From an uncultured Candidatus Saccharibacteria bacterium (GTDB lineage: Bacteria; Patescibacteriota; Saccharimonadia; Saccharimonadales; Saccharimonadaceae): a DNA stretch of 64,000 nt. The stretch covers positions 310,001-374,000 of the forward strand of contig CAMIMA010000001.1 of the NCBI GenBank assembly GCA_946222675.1, read 5' to 3'. Position numbers and translations under genes: made by a program. Below, piece by piece: positions 25,821-35,965 of this stretch (positions within the stretch are counted from its first letter, which is position 1; every line of letters starts with the position of its first letter). A model generated the notes under the pieces. It had not been told where the DNA came from. It searched no databases and worked only from the letters and a program-made list of their open reading frames with translations.

Positions 25821-27239
25821 ATGCCTGACACATTTTTCTTCTACGACTTGGAGACCACGGGATTTAGCTCGAGCTATGACCGAATTATGCAGTTCGCCGG
25901 TATTCGGACTAATATGCAGTTAGAGCCAATTGGCGAACCAGTCAATCTCTTAATTAAATTAAGCGATGATGTATTGCCATCGCCAGGCGCAATTCTCACG
26001 ACTCATATTACACCACAGTCTACGCAGATGGACGGCATAACTGAGGCGGAGTTCTGTGATTATTTTCTAAAGGAAGTAATGTGTTATGGTACAACTATTT
26101 TGGGCTATAATAGTATACATTTTGATGATGAGTTTATTCGTCATACGCTCTGGCGTAGCTTCCGTGACCCTTACGAGTGGTCATATACGCAGCATTGTTC
26201 ACGATGGGATTTGCTTAATGTAGTGCGTATGGTGCGCGCCTTGCGCCCCGAGGGAATTGTTTGGCCAACCAAAGAAGTTGATGGCGAAATTAAGCCAACA
26301 GTTAATTTGGTAGATATGGCAAAGAGTAATGGGTTTGAGAATAAGCAAGCACATGATGCTTTAGCTGATGTAAAGGCTTTAATTAATTTAGCAAAATTAA
26401 TTAAGGCGAAGCAACCGAAGTTATGGGATTACCTCTATCTACATCGCAATAAGGCGTCGTTATCTAGTGTGGTTAAGATGGGCGCGCCTTGTGTACTGAC
26501 TAGTGGTAGATTGCCGGCGGATACGCAATGTACGACCGTAGCATTGCCACTTGGTAACGGCAAATACAGCGGTAGTTATATTTGTTGGGATTTGCGACAT
26601 GACCCGAGTAGCTATTTTAGATACAATGATGACGATATCGCGACTAGTATTGTGGGCGAGCAGGCGGAGTTGGATAAACGTGGTCTAGTGCGTTTGCCGT
26701 TACTAACAATTAAAACTAATGCTTGCCCAGCAGTAGCACCATTTGGCGTATTAGATGAAGCTAGCGAGGTGCGAGTTAAGCTGACTAAGCAGCAAGCACA
26801 AGAGAATGCGAAGAAACTGTTAGAACACAAAGAATTTATTGAAGCGCTATTACGCCTGTCATTAAAGGCTGGAGCGATGCCTCCTGCGACCGATATTGAC
26901 GGTACGATGTACGAGAGCTTTATTCCTGATGGCGACAAGGTGCATTGTCGAATTGTGGCGCATATGGATGAAAATGCATTGGCTGATTGCCATCCGCCGT
27001 TTCACGACCCGCGCTTGCCAGCGTTATTATTGCGTTACAAGGCGCGTAATTATCCACGTAGTTTAAGCGAAAGTGAGCAGCTAAGTTGGGAAAAATATCG
27101 CGCCGCTAAATTAAAGCGTGAATTACCTGGATATCTTAAAGCTTTGAGCGAAGCACAAGTGGCAGGGGCTGATGAGTTTATTCTACAAGAATTACAGTTA
27201 TGGGCAGAGTCAATTATGCCATTTGATATGGAAGAATAG
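25821..27239 (+). CDS. sbcB: Exodeoxyribonuclease I
   Basis: A 472-residue 3'-5' single-strand DNA exonuclease. The DEDDh core is visible: FYDLETTG (D9, E11), NSIHFDDEFIRHTLW, and QAHDALADVKALI with the final His/Asp. The SH3-like and helical C-terminal domains follow, giving the usual ExoI length. ATG 25821 is preferred; the ATG at 25809 lies within the TAAAAT hexamer (25805-25810). The resulting leader would be about 3 nt. galE follows 9 nt downstream. Confidence 0.93.
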   Translation: MPDTFFFYDLETTGFSSSYDRIMQFAGIRTNMQLEPIGEPVNLLIKLSDDVLPSPGAILTTHITPQSTQMDGITEAEFCDYFLKEVMCYGTTILGYNSIHFDDEFIRHTLWRSFRDPYEWSYTQHCSRWDLLNVVRMVRALRPEGIVWPTKEVDGEIKPTVNLVDMAKSNGFENKQAHDALADVKALINLAKLIKAKQPKLWDYLYLHRNKASLSSVVKMGAPCVLTSGRLPADTQCTTVALPLGNGKYSGSYICWDLRHDPSSYFRYNDDDIATSIVGEQAELDKRGLVRLPLLTIKTNACPAVAPFGVLDEASEVRVKLTKQQAQENAKKLLEHKEFIEALLRLSLKAGAMPPATDIDGTMYESFIPDGDKVHCRIVAHMDENALADCHPPFHDPRLPALLLRYKARNYPRSLSESEQLSWEKYRAAKLKRELPGYLKALSEAQVAGADEFILQELQLWAESIMPFDMEE

Positions 27240-27248
27240 GAGGTATTT

Positions 27249-28253
27249 ATGGCAATATTAGTAACTGGTGGTGCTGGATATATTGGATCGCATACTGTGG
27301 TCGAGCTAATGTCGGCCGGCAAGGATGTCATAGTGGTTGACGATTTTTCAAATAGTCATCCTGACGTAATGGATCGCGTAGCGCAGATTGTTGGTAAGCG
27401 ACCAAAATTATATCAAGCGAATATTTTAGATAAAGCAGCCTTGCGCGATATTTTTCAAAAAGAGAAGATTGATGCGGTAATTCATTTTGCCGCATTTAAG
27501 GCAGTTGGCGAATCGGTAGAAAAGCCACTAAAATACTACCATAATAACATCGGTGGATTAATATCAGTTCTTGAGGTAATGGCGGAATTTAACGTTAAGA
27601 AAATTGTTTTTAGTTCAAGTGCTACGGTTTATGGCGCAATTAACCAACCGCCGTTTACAGAAGATATGCCAGTGGGAACCGCAACTAATCCTTATGGTTC
27701 TACTAAAATTATGAACGAGCAGATTCTGCAGGATGTTTATACATCCGATAATGACTGGTCGGTTATGCTACTGAGGTACTTTAATCCAATTGGTGCACAT
27801 CAGTCGGGTTTAATTGGTGAGGATCCAAATGGTATACCAAACAATATCATGCCATATATTACACAGGTAGCATTAGGCAAGTTATCAAAGCTACACATCT
27901 TTGGTGATGATTATGATACGCCAGATGGCACGGGTGTGCGCGATTATATACATGTAGTAGACTTAGCGCAAGGGCACGTAAAAGCAGTAGACTATCTTGA
28001 AAATCACACTGGTGTACAGAAGGTTAACCTGGGCACGGGTGAAGGTTATAGTGTACTGCAGCTAGTAAATACCTTTAAGCGAGTCAACAATGTTGACGTG
28101 CCGTATCAAATCGATGGTCGTCGCCCAGGTGATATTGCGACATGTTATGCTAATTGCGACTATGCCAAGAAATTACTAGGCTGGACTGCGCAGTATGATT
28201 TGGCTGACATGTGTCATGATTCGTGGCGTTGGCAACAGTATTGCGGTAAGTAG
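27249..28253 (+). CDS. galE: UDP-glucose 4-epimerase
   Basis: An extended SDR enzyme of 334 residues interconverting UDP-glucose and UDP-galactose. The NAD motif is GGAGYIG (7-13), followed by HFAAFKAVGESV, the SSSATVYG serine site and the YGSTK Tyr/Lys pair (about 148-152). The C-terminal ATCYANCDYAKKLLGW matches the family. GGAGG lies 5 nt before the ATG. It supplies UDP-hexoses for surface polysaccharide or glycan assembly. Confidence 0.96.
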   Translation: MAILVTGGAGYIGSHTVVELMSAGKDVIVVDDFSNSHPDVMDRVAQIVGKRPKLYQANILDKAALRDIFQKEKIDAVIHFAAFKAVGESVEKPLKYYHNNIGGLISVLEVMAEFNVKKIVFSSSATVYGAINQPPFTEDMPVGTATNPYGSTKIMNEQILQDVYTSDNDWSVMLLRYFNPIGAHQSGLIGEDPNGIPNNIMPYITQVALGKLSKLHIFGDDYDTPDGTGVRDYIHVVDLAQGHVKAVDYLENHTGVQKVNLGTGEGYSVLQLVNTFKRVNNVDVPYQIDGRRPGDIATCYANCDYAKKLLGWTAQYDLADMCHDSWRWQQYCGK

Positions 28254-28290
28254 ATTGACATAACGGCTATAAGGTGTTATAATGCCCGAA

Positions 28291-31110
28291 GTGTCAGAGA
28301 GCTATATTAAAGTTATTGGTGCGCGGGTGCACAACCTCAAGAACGTGGATGTTACCATTCCACGTGATAAGTTAACAGTAATTACAGGACTATCTGGTTC
28401 AGGTAAGTCATCGTTGGCGTTTGATACGATTTACGCTGAAGGCCAGCGGCGTTACGTAGAATCATTATCTTCTTATGCGCGAATGTTTTTGGGCCAAATG
28501 GATAAGCCGGATGTGGATCAAATTGAGGGCTTAAGCCCGGCAATTTCAATTGACCAGAAGTCTACTAGCCGTAATCCACGTTCTACGGTGGCTACGGTGA
28601 CCGAGACGTACGATTATTTGCGTTTATTGTTTGCTCGTTTGGGCGTGCCGCATTGTCCAATTTGTGGTAAAGTTGTGGCGAAACGAACGGCGCAGTCGAT
28701 TATTGATGAGATTATGAAACTAGGCCCGCGTCGTGTATATATTGATGCGCCACTCGCGCGACAGAAAAAGGGTGAATTTGCATTTATTCCAGATAAATAT
28801 ATGCAGCGTGGTTATGCACGGGCGCGGGTTGATGGTGTGGTATATGCTTTAGACGAGTGGCCTGAATTAGATAAAAAATTAAAGCATGATGTTGATTTGG
28901 TAGTAGACCGGCTAGTATTGAATGACAGTGACATTGCCCGAATCTCGCAGAGTATTGAGCAGGCGTTACTAATTGGTGAAGGTACCGTGGTGATAATTGA
29001 TGCAGATAGTAAGCAGGTACACACTTACTCGGAGCGTTATGCTTGCGTGGATCACCCTAGCGAGCTAATTCCTGCACTTGAGCCGCGTTTATTTAGTTTT
29101 AATGCACCATTCGGGGCTTGTCCAACTTGTGGTGGCTTAGGCAGCCGGATGGAAATTGACCCTGATTTAGTGCTGAATCCTAATTTAACTATTATGGAAG
29201 GGGCAATTCGGCCATATAACCGCACTGGTGTGGGTGGCTGGTGGCAGAAGCGTTTGGCAGCCGTAGCGGAGCGTCATGGCTTTGATTTGCGTACCGAAGT
29301 AAAGGATTTGCCGCAGTCGGTAAAAGATATGATTTTATATGGCACTGGCGATGATACTTACACGATTCAGTTAGATGGTACGAAATCATTTCGCGCTAAG
29401 TATGAAGGCGTGATACCTGGGCTAGAGAAAAAGTGGCAGGAGACAGATAGCGATTTTGTGCGGAAGGATATTGAGCGCTTTATGCATGAGCGTGAGTGTG
29501 CGGTTTGCCATGGCGCACGCTTAAAGCCAGTAGTGCAGGCGATTACAGTCCACGACTTATCCATTGTCGATATTTGCAGTTTAAGTATTGATGATGCGAT
29601 AGATGTATTTAACGCAGTAGCATGGACTGAACAGGAAATGACAATCGGCCGACAGATTTTTAAGGAAATTAAGTCACGGCTGAACTTTATGAAGGATGTT
29701 GGCTTAGGTTATCTGGAGTTAGGCCGTGCTGCAAACACCCTTTCGGGCGGCGAAGCGCAACGAATTCGTTTAGCTACGCAGATTGGTTCTGGGCTAAGGG
29801 GCGTGCTTTATGTACTAGATGAGCCGAGCATTGGATTACATCAGCGCGACAATGACCGATTGATTGCAACATTAAAGCATTTGCGCGACCTCGGAAACAC
29901 GGTTATTGTAGTGGAGCATGACGAAGATACGATTCGGTCGGCGGATTATTTGGTGGATGTCGGCCCCGGTGCTGGCGCAAATGGTGGACAGATTGTGGCG
30001 GCGGGAACGCCTGAAGAGGTGGCAGCCAACCCTAGTTCGTTAACTGGCAGATTTTTATGTGGCAAGGAAAAAATCGCAGTGCCAACTAGCCGGCGACCTG
30101 TTGATTTAAAGCGACAGTTGATTGTGCGTGGGGCTCGTGAGCACAATCTAAAGAATATTGATGTAGCGTTTCCACTAGGTACTTTTACTGTAGTGAGCGG
30201 TGTATCTGGTTCCGGTAAATCGACGCTAGTGAATGATATTTTGAGCAAGGAACTGTCGGCTAGGTTAAATCGTTCAAAGTCGGTGGCAGGTGCTCATCAG
30301 CGTATTGATGGTATTGACTTATTAGATAAAGTAATTACAATCGACCAAAGTCCAATTGGCCGTACGCCACGTTCTAATCCAGCGACATACACGGGTGTCT
30401 TTGGTGCGATTCGTGATTTGTTTGCTGCTACTCCTGAAGCTAATATTAGAGGGTATCAAGCCGGTCGGTTTAGCTTTAATGTGCGTGGTGGACGCTGTGA
30501 ACATTGCCAGGGCGACGGTACGATTAAGATTGAAATGCACTTTTTGCCAGACATTTATGTGACTTGCGAAGAATGCCATGGTGCTCGTTATAACAAAGAG
30601 GCGCTGGAGATTAAGTGGCACGATAAAAACATTTCTGAAGTACTAAAGATGACGATTGATGAGGCTGCAGAGTTCTTTAGTTCGATTCCAGTAATTTATC
30701 GCAAGCTGAAGACATTGCAGGATGTCGGTTTAGGCTACATAAAACTTGGGCAGTCGGCTACGACATTTTCTGGTGGTGAAGCGCAGCGAATAAAGCTAGC
30801 AACTGAGCTGAGCCGTAAGGCAACCGGTAAGACACTTTATATTATGGATGAGCCGACTACGGGTCTACATTCGGCAGATGTGAGGCGCTTACTGGATGTG
30901 ATTCAACAGCTAGTAGATGCAGGAAATAGCGTGCTAGTGATTGAGCATAATTTGGATGTAATTAAGAGCGCTGATTGGGTAATCGATATGGGTCCAGACG
31001 GTGGTTTGGACGGTGGGCGCGTAGTGGCGGTGGGTACGCCTGAGCAAGTTGCGGCTACTGGCCGTGGCTATACTGCAAAATATTTGCAGAAAATGCTAGA
31101 TAAAAAATAG
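28291..31110 (+). CDS. uvrA: UvrABC system protein A
   Basis: Damage-recognition ATPase of nucleotide excision repair, 939 residues. Two ABC modules: Walker [10 protein letters not shown] (about 33-41) and [10 protein letters not shown] (about 635), signatures [12 protein letters not shown] and [12 protein letters not shown], and the zinc sites CPICGK, CPTCGG, CAVCHG and CEHCQG/CEECHG are intact. I choose GTG 28291: the ATG at 28282 overlaps the promoter hexamer TATAAT (28278-28283), whereas the GTG is 7 nt downstream and gives the usual N-terminus ([17 protein letters not shown]). The message is probably leaderless. Confidence 0.96.
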   Translation: MSESYIKVIGARVHNLKNVDVTIPRDKLTVITGLSGSGKSSLAFDTIYAEGQRRYVESLSSYARMFLGQMDKPDVDQIEGLSPAISIDQKSTSRNPRSTVATVTETYDYLRLLFARLGVPHCPICGKVVAKRTAQSIIDEIMKLGPRRVYIDAPLARQKKGEFAFIPDKYMQRGYARARVDGVVYALDEWPELDKKLKHDVDLVVDRLVLNDSDIARISQSIEQALLIGEGTVVIIDADSKQVHTYSERYACVDHPSELIPALEPRLFSFNAPFGACPTCGGLGSRMEIDPDLVLNPNLTIMEGAIRPYNRTGVGGWWQKRLAAVAERHGFDLRTEVKDLPQSVKDMILYGTGDDTYTIQLDGTKSFRAKYEGVIPGLEKKWQETDSDFVRKDIERFMHERECAVCHGARLKPVVQAITVHDLSIVDICSLSIDDAIDVFNAVAWTEQEMTIGRQIFKEIKSRLNFMKDVGLGYLELGRAANTLSGGEAQRIRLATQIGSGLRGVLYVLDEPSIGLHQRDNDRLIATLKHLRDLGNTVIVVEHDEDTIRSADYLVDVGPGAGANGGQIVAAGTPEEVAANPSSLTGRFLCGKEKIAVPTSRRPVDLKRQLIVRGAREHNLKNIDVAFPLGTFTVVSGVSGSGKSTLVNDILSKELSARLNRSKSVAGAHQRIDGIDLLDKVITIDQSPIGRTPRSNPATYTGVFGAIRDLFAATPEANIRGYQAGRFSFNVRGGRCEHCQGDGTIKIEMHFLPDIYVTCEECHGARYNKEALEIKWHDKNISEVLKMTIDEAAEFFSSIPVIYRKLKTLQDVGLGYIKLGQSATTFSGGEAQRIKLATELSRKATGKTLYIMDEPTTGLHSADVRRLLDVIQQLVDAGNSVLVIEHNLDVIKSADWVIDMGPDGGLDGGRVVAVGTPEQVAATGRGYTAKYLQKMLDKK

Positions 31111-31130
31111 GTACAACATGTAATAAATAA

Positions 31131-31163
31131 AACACCCCTCGTATGAGGGGGGTGTGTTTTGTT
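31131..31163. terminator. Terminator between convergent uvrA and typA
   Basis: ACACCCCTC-GTAT-GAGGGG(GG)TGT stem followed by GTTTTG on the plus strand and preceded by an A-rich run that gives a T-rich run on the minus strand, so it probably works in both directions. Confidence 0.85.
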
Positions 31164-32985
31164 AGAGACGCTTAGCGCGTTTGCGCTTGATTGGGTCTAG
31201 TTCGGCTTTGCGGAGACGAAGATTCTTCGGTGTAACCTCAAGCAGTTCGTCGTTCTCAATGAAGTCGAGACATTGCTCAAGAGACATTTCAGTATAGGGT
31301 GTGAGCTGAATTGCGCCATCAGATGATTTACTGCGCATGTTGGTGAGTTGTTTGCCTTTACAGACGTTGATTTCAAGGTCCTCTTTACGCTTATTGAGAC
31401 CGACGATTTGACCAGCATAGACTTCTACGCCAGGTCCAATGTACAATTCACCACGCGCTTCGGCGTTTGCTAGAGCGTAGGCGGTAGACGGACCAGTTTC
31501 AGCAGCAATTAAGGCGCCGTTGCGCAAGCCAACCAGTGGCGCGCCAAGTGGCTGATAGCCATTTGGTAGAGAACTCATAATTACCGTGCCCTTAGTAGCA
31601 GTAAGTAGCAAGTTGTGTAAGCCGATGATGGCACGAGAAGTGATTTTATATGTCGAACGGATAGCACCTTGTGCTGAAGTTTCTTGTTTGATTAATTCAG
31701 CGTGGCGAGTGCCTAGTTCTTGTGCGACAGCGCCAACAAACTCAGGTGCTACCTCAATAAATAGTTCCTCAACTGGCTCCATAGTTTGGCCGTTCTTTTC
31801 TGACAAAACTACCTGTGGGCGACCAACTTCGAATTCATAACCCTCGCGGCGCATTGCTTCAATAAGAACTGATAGGTGAAGCTCACCACGACCACTAACC
31901 TTAAAGCCGATGCCATCTGGTTCGACGCGTAGGGAAACATTAGTTTCTAGTTCGCGATTGAGACGGTCAGCAATTTGGCGTGATGTGTTAAATTCACCCT
32001 CGCGTCCCTTAAATGGTGATGTGTTAGGCCCTAGATAGATTGAGATGGTTGGTTTTTCGACTTCGATACGAGGCAATGGCGTTGGGTCGCTTGGGTCGGC
32101 GATTGTTTCGCCAATTTTAGCATCACCAACTCCAGTAATAGCAACAATGTCACCGGCTAGACCTTCCTTGATTTCTTGCTTTTCGAGACCTTCGTAGGTG
32201 AACAATTTATCAATCTTAGCTGGCTTAATGTTGTCGTTGTAATCAATTAAGCAAATTGGCATACCAGCCTTAGCGGTACCGCGCTCGATGCGACCAAGGG
32301 CATATTTGCCAAGGAAGCTATCGTATTGCAAAGAGGTAACCAACATGCGAAATGGACCGTCGGTGTCAACCTTTGGCGCTGGAATTTGCTTAATAATTGC
32401 CTCAAAAATTGGCTTTAAATCAGCTAACTCACTTGGGTCATCTGGCATTTTGTTCCATGATTTACCTTCGCGACCGATAGCATAGTAAATTGGGTACTCT
32501 AGCTGGTCATCAGTTGTGGCGAGCTCGAGGAATAAATCAGCAATCTCATCCTTTACTGCTTCAATGCGACGTGCTGGTTTGTCAATTTTATTAATGATCA
32601 CTAGTGGCTTAAGGCCGAGCTCAAGCGCCTTACTTAAAACGAATTTAGTTTGTGGCATTGGACCTTCAGCAGCGTCAACAATTAATAGAACACCGTCAGC
32701 CATCTGCAAAGTGCGCTCTACCTCGCCGCCAAAGTCAGCATGTCCTGGGGTATCAATAATGTTAATTTTGTAATTATCATAATGAATTGCCGTAGTTTTG
32801 GCGGTAATAGTGATACCGCGTTCATGTTCCTGATCGCCACTATCCATGATTAAATGTTCACCCATTTCTACGGAATTGTCGCGGAAGGTGTGGGATTGTT
32901 TTAATAGACCATCAAGCAAGGTGGTTTTGCCGTGGTCGACGTGTGCAATAATTGCAATATTACGAATTTTATCTGGTGTATACAT
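31162..32985 (-). CDS. typA: Ribosome-associated GTPase TypA/BipA
   Basis: Translational GTPase of 607 residues related to EF-G, acting in 50S assembly and stress. G1 AHVDHGKTT (about 10-18), G2 around ERGITI, G3 DTPGHADFGGEV, G4 NKID, then domain II, an EF-G-like domain III/V and the TypA-specific C-terminal domain. The Met at 32985 (MYTPDKIRNIAII) gives the family N-terminus. An in-frame ATG at 33000 is nearer to GAGGAAG and is an alternative start. The promoter is TGT TATAAT at 33027-33032 (complement); the leader holds a small GCACC...GGTGC hairpin. Confidence 0.95.
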   Translation of the reverse strand: MYTPDKIRNIAIIAHVDHGKTTLLDGLLKQSHTFRDNSVEMGEHLIMDSGDQEHERGITITAKTTAIHYDNYKINIIDTPGHADFGGEVERTLQMADGVLLIVDAAEGPMPQTKFVLSKALELGLKPLVIINKIDKPARRIEAVKDEIADLFLELATTDDQLEYPIYYAIGREGKSWNKMPDDPSELADLKPIFEAIIKQIPAPKVDTDGPFRMLVTSLQYDSFLGKYALGRIERGTAKAGMPICLIDYNDNIKPAKIDKLFTYEGLEKQEIKEGLAGDIVAITGVGDAKIGETIADPSDPTPLPRIEVEKPTISIYLGPNTSPFKGREGEFNTSRQIADRLNRELETNVSLRVEPDGIGFKVSGRGELHLSVLIEAMRREGYEFEVGRPQVVLSEKNGQTMEPVEELFIEVAPEFVGAVAQELGTRHAELIKQETSAQGAIRSTYKITSRAIIGLHNLLLTATKGTVIMSSLPNGYQPLGAPLVGLRNGALIAAETGPSTAYALANAEARGELYIGPGVEVYAGQIVGLNKRKEDLEINVCKGKQLTNMRSKSSDGAIQLTPYTEMSLEQCLDFIENDELLEVTPKNLRLRKAELDPIKRKRAKRL

Positions 32986-33048
32986 AAAAATTTGCACCAT
33001 ATTAAGCAGGTGCTTCCTCGGCAATTATTATAACACAAAATTAAAATG

Positions 33049-33077
33049 TTGCCAAAGATAATGTAGTGTGGTAAACT
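33049..33077 (+). promoter_or_regulatory. Promoter of tRNA-Val/tRNA-Ala
   Basis: TTGCCA (33049-33054), 17 nt, TAAACT (33072-33077), ending 10 nt before tRNA-Val(TAC). Confidence 0.65.
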
Positions 33078-33087
33078 AAGTTTTGTT

Positions 33088-33164
33088 GGGTCGCTAGCTC
33101 AGTTGGCTAGAGCACCTCGTTTACACCGAGGGGGTCAGGAGTTCGAGCCTCTTGCGACCCACCA
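33088..33164 (+). tRNA. tRNA-Val (anticodon TAC)
   Basis: Cloverleaf with acceptor GGGTCGC/GCGACCC, anticodon loop TTTACAC, T-loop TTCGAGC and encoded CCA. Co-transcribed with the next tRNA. Confidence 0.97.
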
Positions 33165-33167
33165 TTT

Positions 33168-33244
33168 GGGGCACTAGCTCATTTGGCTAGAGCGCTTCGC
33201 TGGCAGCGAAGAGGTGAGCGGTTCAAATCCGCTGTGCTCCACCA
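33168..33244 (+). tRNA. tRNA-Ala (anticodon GGC)
   Basis: Acceptor GGGGCAC/GTGCTCC with one G-U pair, anticodon loop CTGGCAG, T-loop TTCAAAT, encoded CCA. It starts 3 nt after tRNA-Val. Confidence 0.97.
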
Positions 33245-33252
33245 ATATTATT

Positions 33253-33282
33253 GCCAAGGCGATTGCCTTGGCTTTTAATTTT
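33253..33282 (+). terminator. Terminator of the tRNA-Val/Ala unit
   Basis: GCCAAGGC-GATT-GCCTTGGC followed by TTTTAATTTT. Confidence 0.93.
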
Positions 33283-33289
33283 GTAAAGC

Positions 33290-33326
33290 ACAATAAAAAT
33301 AAAAACACCCTATATAAGTAGGGTGT
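33290..33326 (-). terminator. Terminator of the minus-strand tRNA pair
   Basis: Read on the minus strand, ACACCCTA-6 nt-TAGGGTGT is followed by TTTTTATTTTTATTG. Confidence 0.9.
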
Positions 33327-33335
33327 AATAATGTC

Positions 33336-33412
33336 TGGTGGGCTGGAAGAGACTTGAACTCCCGACCTCCACAGTGTGAATGTGGCGCTCTAGCCAGCTG
33401 AGCTACCAACCC
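33336..33412 (-). tRNA. tRNA-Val (anticodon CAC)
   Basis: Acceptor GGGTTGG/CCAGCCC, anticodon loop TTCACAC in a CCACA/TGTGG stem, T-loop TTCAAGT, encoded CCA. It lies 1 nt from tRNA-Leu(GAG) in the same transcript. Confidence 0.96.
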
Positions 33413-33413
33413 A

Positions 33414-33500
33414 TGGTGCGCGCGAGAAGACTTGAACTTCCACGTCGCTTGCGACACATGCACCTCAAGCATGCCTGTCTACCAATTCCAGCACGCGCGC
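33414..33500 (-). tRNA. tRNA-Leu (anticodon GAG)
   Basis: Class II tRNA with long variable arm; acceptor GCGCGCG/CGCGCGC, anticodon stem CATGC/GCATG with loop TTGAGGT, encoded CCA. Extended -10 TGC TATAGT lies at 33509-33514 (complement). Confidence 0.96.
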
Positions 33501-33538
33501 GTACTTATACTATAGCAGATATAGCCCTAGCAATGCAA

Positions 33539-35260
33539 CTAATTTTTCTCGTTAGATTCTTGCTCTAGCTCGCGGTAGGCAACTTTGCCAACTTTGGTCT
33601 TTGGTAGGCTTTTGCGGAACTCAATAGCTCGTGGCATCTCGAATTTTGCGAGATGCTTTTTACACTGCTCAAGTATGAGCGCGCGCATTTCGCCGTTCGG
33701 CTTAAATCCATCTTTTAATACAATAAATGCTTTGGCGATTTGTCCACGATATGGATCAGGAATGCCAACTACGGTTGCCATTAACACTTGTGGCAGCTTA
33801 CAAATTACTGATTCAACTTGACTAGGATAAATATTGTAGCCGCTACTAACAATAATACGCTTGAGTCGTTGCTTAAAGTATATGTAGCCATCTTTATCCA
33901 TATAGCCGATGTCACCGGTATGGAGCCAGATATGGCCATCGTCATGTTTTTGTAAGGCCTTGTTGGTCTCTTCGACATTGTTGACATAGCCAGACATAAG
34001 ATTTGGCCCAGTAATAATAATTTCGCCAAGTTCGCCATAAGGTTTTTCAATACCAGTTCCCGGTTCGACTATTTTGTAGTATACATCTTGCATTGGCATA
34101 CCTACTGTGTATGGTCGATATTGATCTTCTGGCGTTACGCATGACACCGAGAGACATTCGGCTAGCCCATAACCTTGGATTAGATTCGCTTGACTGCCAG
34201 CCTTGCGGAGCAATTTTTCAACGTCTTGTTTTAATGAGTCGTCTAATAGGTCGCCACCAGAGATAGCTAGTTCAATACAGCTTAAGTCGAGGTGCTTAAT
34301 ATGACGATTGCGCAGCAACGCTTCGTAGAGTGTTGGCACGCCAACCATTAGGTTTGGTCGGCTTTGCTTTAAGATGCGGTCAAAGCGTTTAATGTCAAAC
34401 TTAGGGTACATGCTTACTTTCATATCATTAACGAACATCGCATGAATACCAACTGCTAGTCCGAAACCGTGAAATATTGGCATGATGCCAAGAATGCTTT
34501 TGCCGGGTAAAGCGAATGAAGGGAACATCTCACGAACTTGCATTGCCATTGAGTTAAATGAAAGGTTACTTAAAGCCACTCCCTTAGGGGTTCCGGTAGT
34601 TCCGCCACTGTAAATGATGGCTGCTAAATCTTTGCTCTTAGTGTGTGCGTTAGTGTTTCCATAAAAGCGTGCGCCTTGGGCAATTAAATCAGACCAGAGC
34701 ATTACCTTGTCGCCACGCGGCGTCTCTTGCTTTTTGCCGATGATTGGAATTAGTGATGCTATTTTCATACCGTAACGTGGCACAAATGGCAGTGAAGCTA
34801 GTGGGTCAATTACAATAACTTTTTCAACATTGGTTTCATTGATAATTGGTTTTACCATAGGCCAAGATACATTAATCATTACTAAGTAGCGGCTCGAGGT
34901 GAGATTTAGATAATATTTAATTTCCTCAGGCGCTGATAGCGGATGAAAGATATTAGCAATAGCGCCGATTTTACTAGCTGCATAAATAGCATAAATAGCT
35001 TCGGGAATATTAGCGCTACAGATTGAAATAACATCGCCTTTTTTGACGCCCAGTTCACGAAACCCTCGAGCGGCGTGGTCGATATGGCGCATTAAATCAT
35101 CATAGCTAACTTGATTACCAAAATAATCTATTGCAATGTCACTTGGGTTTTGCGTAGCATTGCGCTCAATAAAGTCGTATATGGAAATGTTTGGGTAACG
35201 CAAAGATTTTTTGCGATTACCATATGACTTGAGCCAAGGGGCTTTAATTTTTCTAGCCAT
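33539..35260 (-). CDS. Long-chain acyl-CoA ligase (AMP-forming)
   Basis: A 573-residue ANL-superfamily enzyme activating fatty acids with ATP and CoA. The P-loop YSGGTTGTPKG is at about 215-225, YGLAE near 355, LHTGDIGYMD near 445, RIIVSSGYNIYPSQVE (A8 hinge) near 465 and the catalytic Lys of A10 in KTKVGKVAY near the C-terminus. No thiolation domain is fused. TAAAAT (35267-35272, complement) lies 6 nt before the ATG, inside the end of the upstream acyltransferase gene, so it has its own probable leaderless promoter as well as possible read-through. With the neighbouring PlsC-like enzyme it could channel scavenged fatty acids into phospholipid; this is inference. Confidence 0.92.
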   Translation of the reverse strand: MARKIKAPWLKSYGNRKKSLRYPNISIYDFIERNATQNPSDIAIDYFGNQVSYDDLMRHIDHAARGFRELGVKKGDVISICSANIPEAIYAIYAASKIGAIANIFHPLSAPEEIKYYLNLTSSRYLVMINVSWPMVKPIINETNVEKVIVIDPLASLPFVPRYGMKIASLIPIIGKKQETPRGDKVMLWSDLIAQGARFYGNTNAHTKSKDLAAIIYSGGTTGTPKGVALSNLSFNSMAMQVREMFPSFALPGKSILGIMPIFHGFGLAVGIHAMFVNDMKVSMYPKFDIKRFDRILKQSRPNLMVGVPTLYEALLRNRHIKHLDLSCIELAISGGDLLDDSLKQDVEKLLRKAGSQANLIQGYGLAECLSVSCVTPEDQYRPYTVGMPMQDVYYKIVEPGTGIEKPYGELGEIIITGPNLMSGYVNNVEETNKALQKHDDGHIWLHTGDIGYMDKDGYIYFKQRLKRIIVSSGYNIYPSQVESVICKLPQVLMATVVGIPDPYRGQIAKAFIVLKDGFKPNGEMRALILEQCKKHLAKFEMPRAIEFRKSLPKTKVGKVAYRELEQESNEKN

Positions 35261-35262
35261 AA

Positions 35263-35919
35263 TTATATTTTACCAGATTTACGGCTTGGCGGTGGACATT
35301 TTGATGGATTACGTGCTGGTTTACCGGATATAAGATTAATTTTTTCCCCATTAATTTCTTGCATTAAACTAGCCACTGCATTGCGTAACATATCATTTGT
35401 CGCGTCGTTAGTATTGGTTACATTTATTGGGTCACCAAATATTACTGTAGTAGAACGGTGAAATAGTTTAGGATGCCCTATGATAGCAAATGGTATAATG
35501 GGGGCTCTGGTCTCATTAGCTAGCCTAATAGCACCATTTTTAAACGGTAAAAGCTCGTTAGGCTTTTTCCATCTAGTAGTGCCCTCGGGAAAGCATAAAA
35601 CTATATGGTCAGACTCTAATATCTTTTTAGCTTCAGCAAAGGCTTGATGTGGTTGGTCGCGGTCTACTTTAATTAGACCGAGCCATTTAAAGAACCAGCC
35701 AAATGGCGCAGCGAATAATTCGCGTTTTGCCATAAAATGTGGAAAGCGATTGCAAAAGATGCCGATGGTAATGGGGTCATAATAGCTAGTGTGATTACCG
35801 ACTAGAATGGCGCGAGTTCGAGGAAGCTTAACTGGACGTAATATCTTTGGTTGATAGAGTAGGCGATATATTGTGCCCAACCCAAATCTGAATAGAAATG
35901 CCAGAATGGAATCTTTCAT
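35263..35919 (-). CDS. PlsC-like 1-acylglycerol-3-phosphate acyltransferase (second copy)
   Basis: A 218-residue LPLAT-family protein. HX4D is NHTSYYD (H43, D48), the FPEGTTRWKK block is near 114, and VKVDR-type substrate residues lie between. The start at 35919 (MKDSILAFLF) is fixed by TATAAT (35926-35931, complement) exactly 6 nt upstream; the longer frame extends through the divergent promoter. It is only distantly similar to the copy at 17227, so the two may act at different glycerol positions or use different donors. The acyl-CoA ligase begins 2 nt after its stop. Confidence 0.9.
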   Translation of the reverse strand: MKDSILAFLFRFGLGTIYRLLYQPKILRPVKLPRTRAILVGNHTSYYDPITIGIFCNRFPHFMAKRELFAAPFGWFFKWLGLIKVDRDQPHQAFAEAKKILESDHIVLCFPEGTTRWKKPNELLPFKNGAIRLANETRAPIIPFAIIGHPKLFHRSTTVIFGDPINVTNTNDATNDMLRNAVASLMQEINGEKINLISGKPARNPSKCPPPSRKSGKI

Positions 35920-35925
35920 GTATTT

Positions 35926-35935
35926 ATTATATAAT
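35926..35935. promoter_or_regulatory. Overlapping divergent -10 elements
   Basis: ATTATATAAT reads as TATAAT on the minus strand (35926-35931, acyltransferase) and TATAAT on the plus strand (35930-35935, unknown gene). The two hexamers share two bases, so only one polymerase can occupy them at a time. Confidence 0.65.
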
Positions 35936-35965
35936 ACCCTCAAACAATGTGTGCGGGAGAATAGT

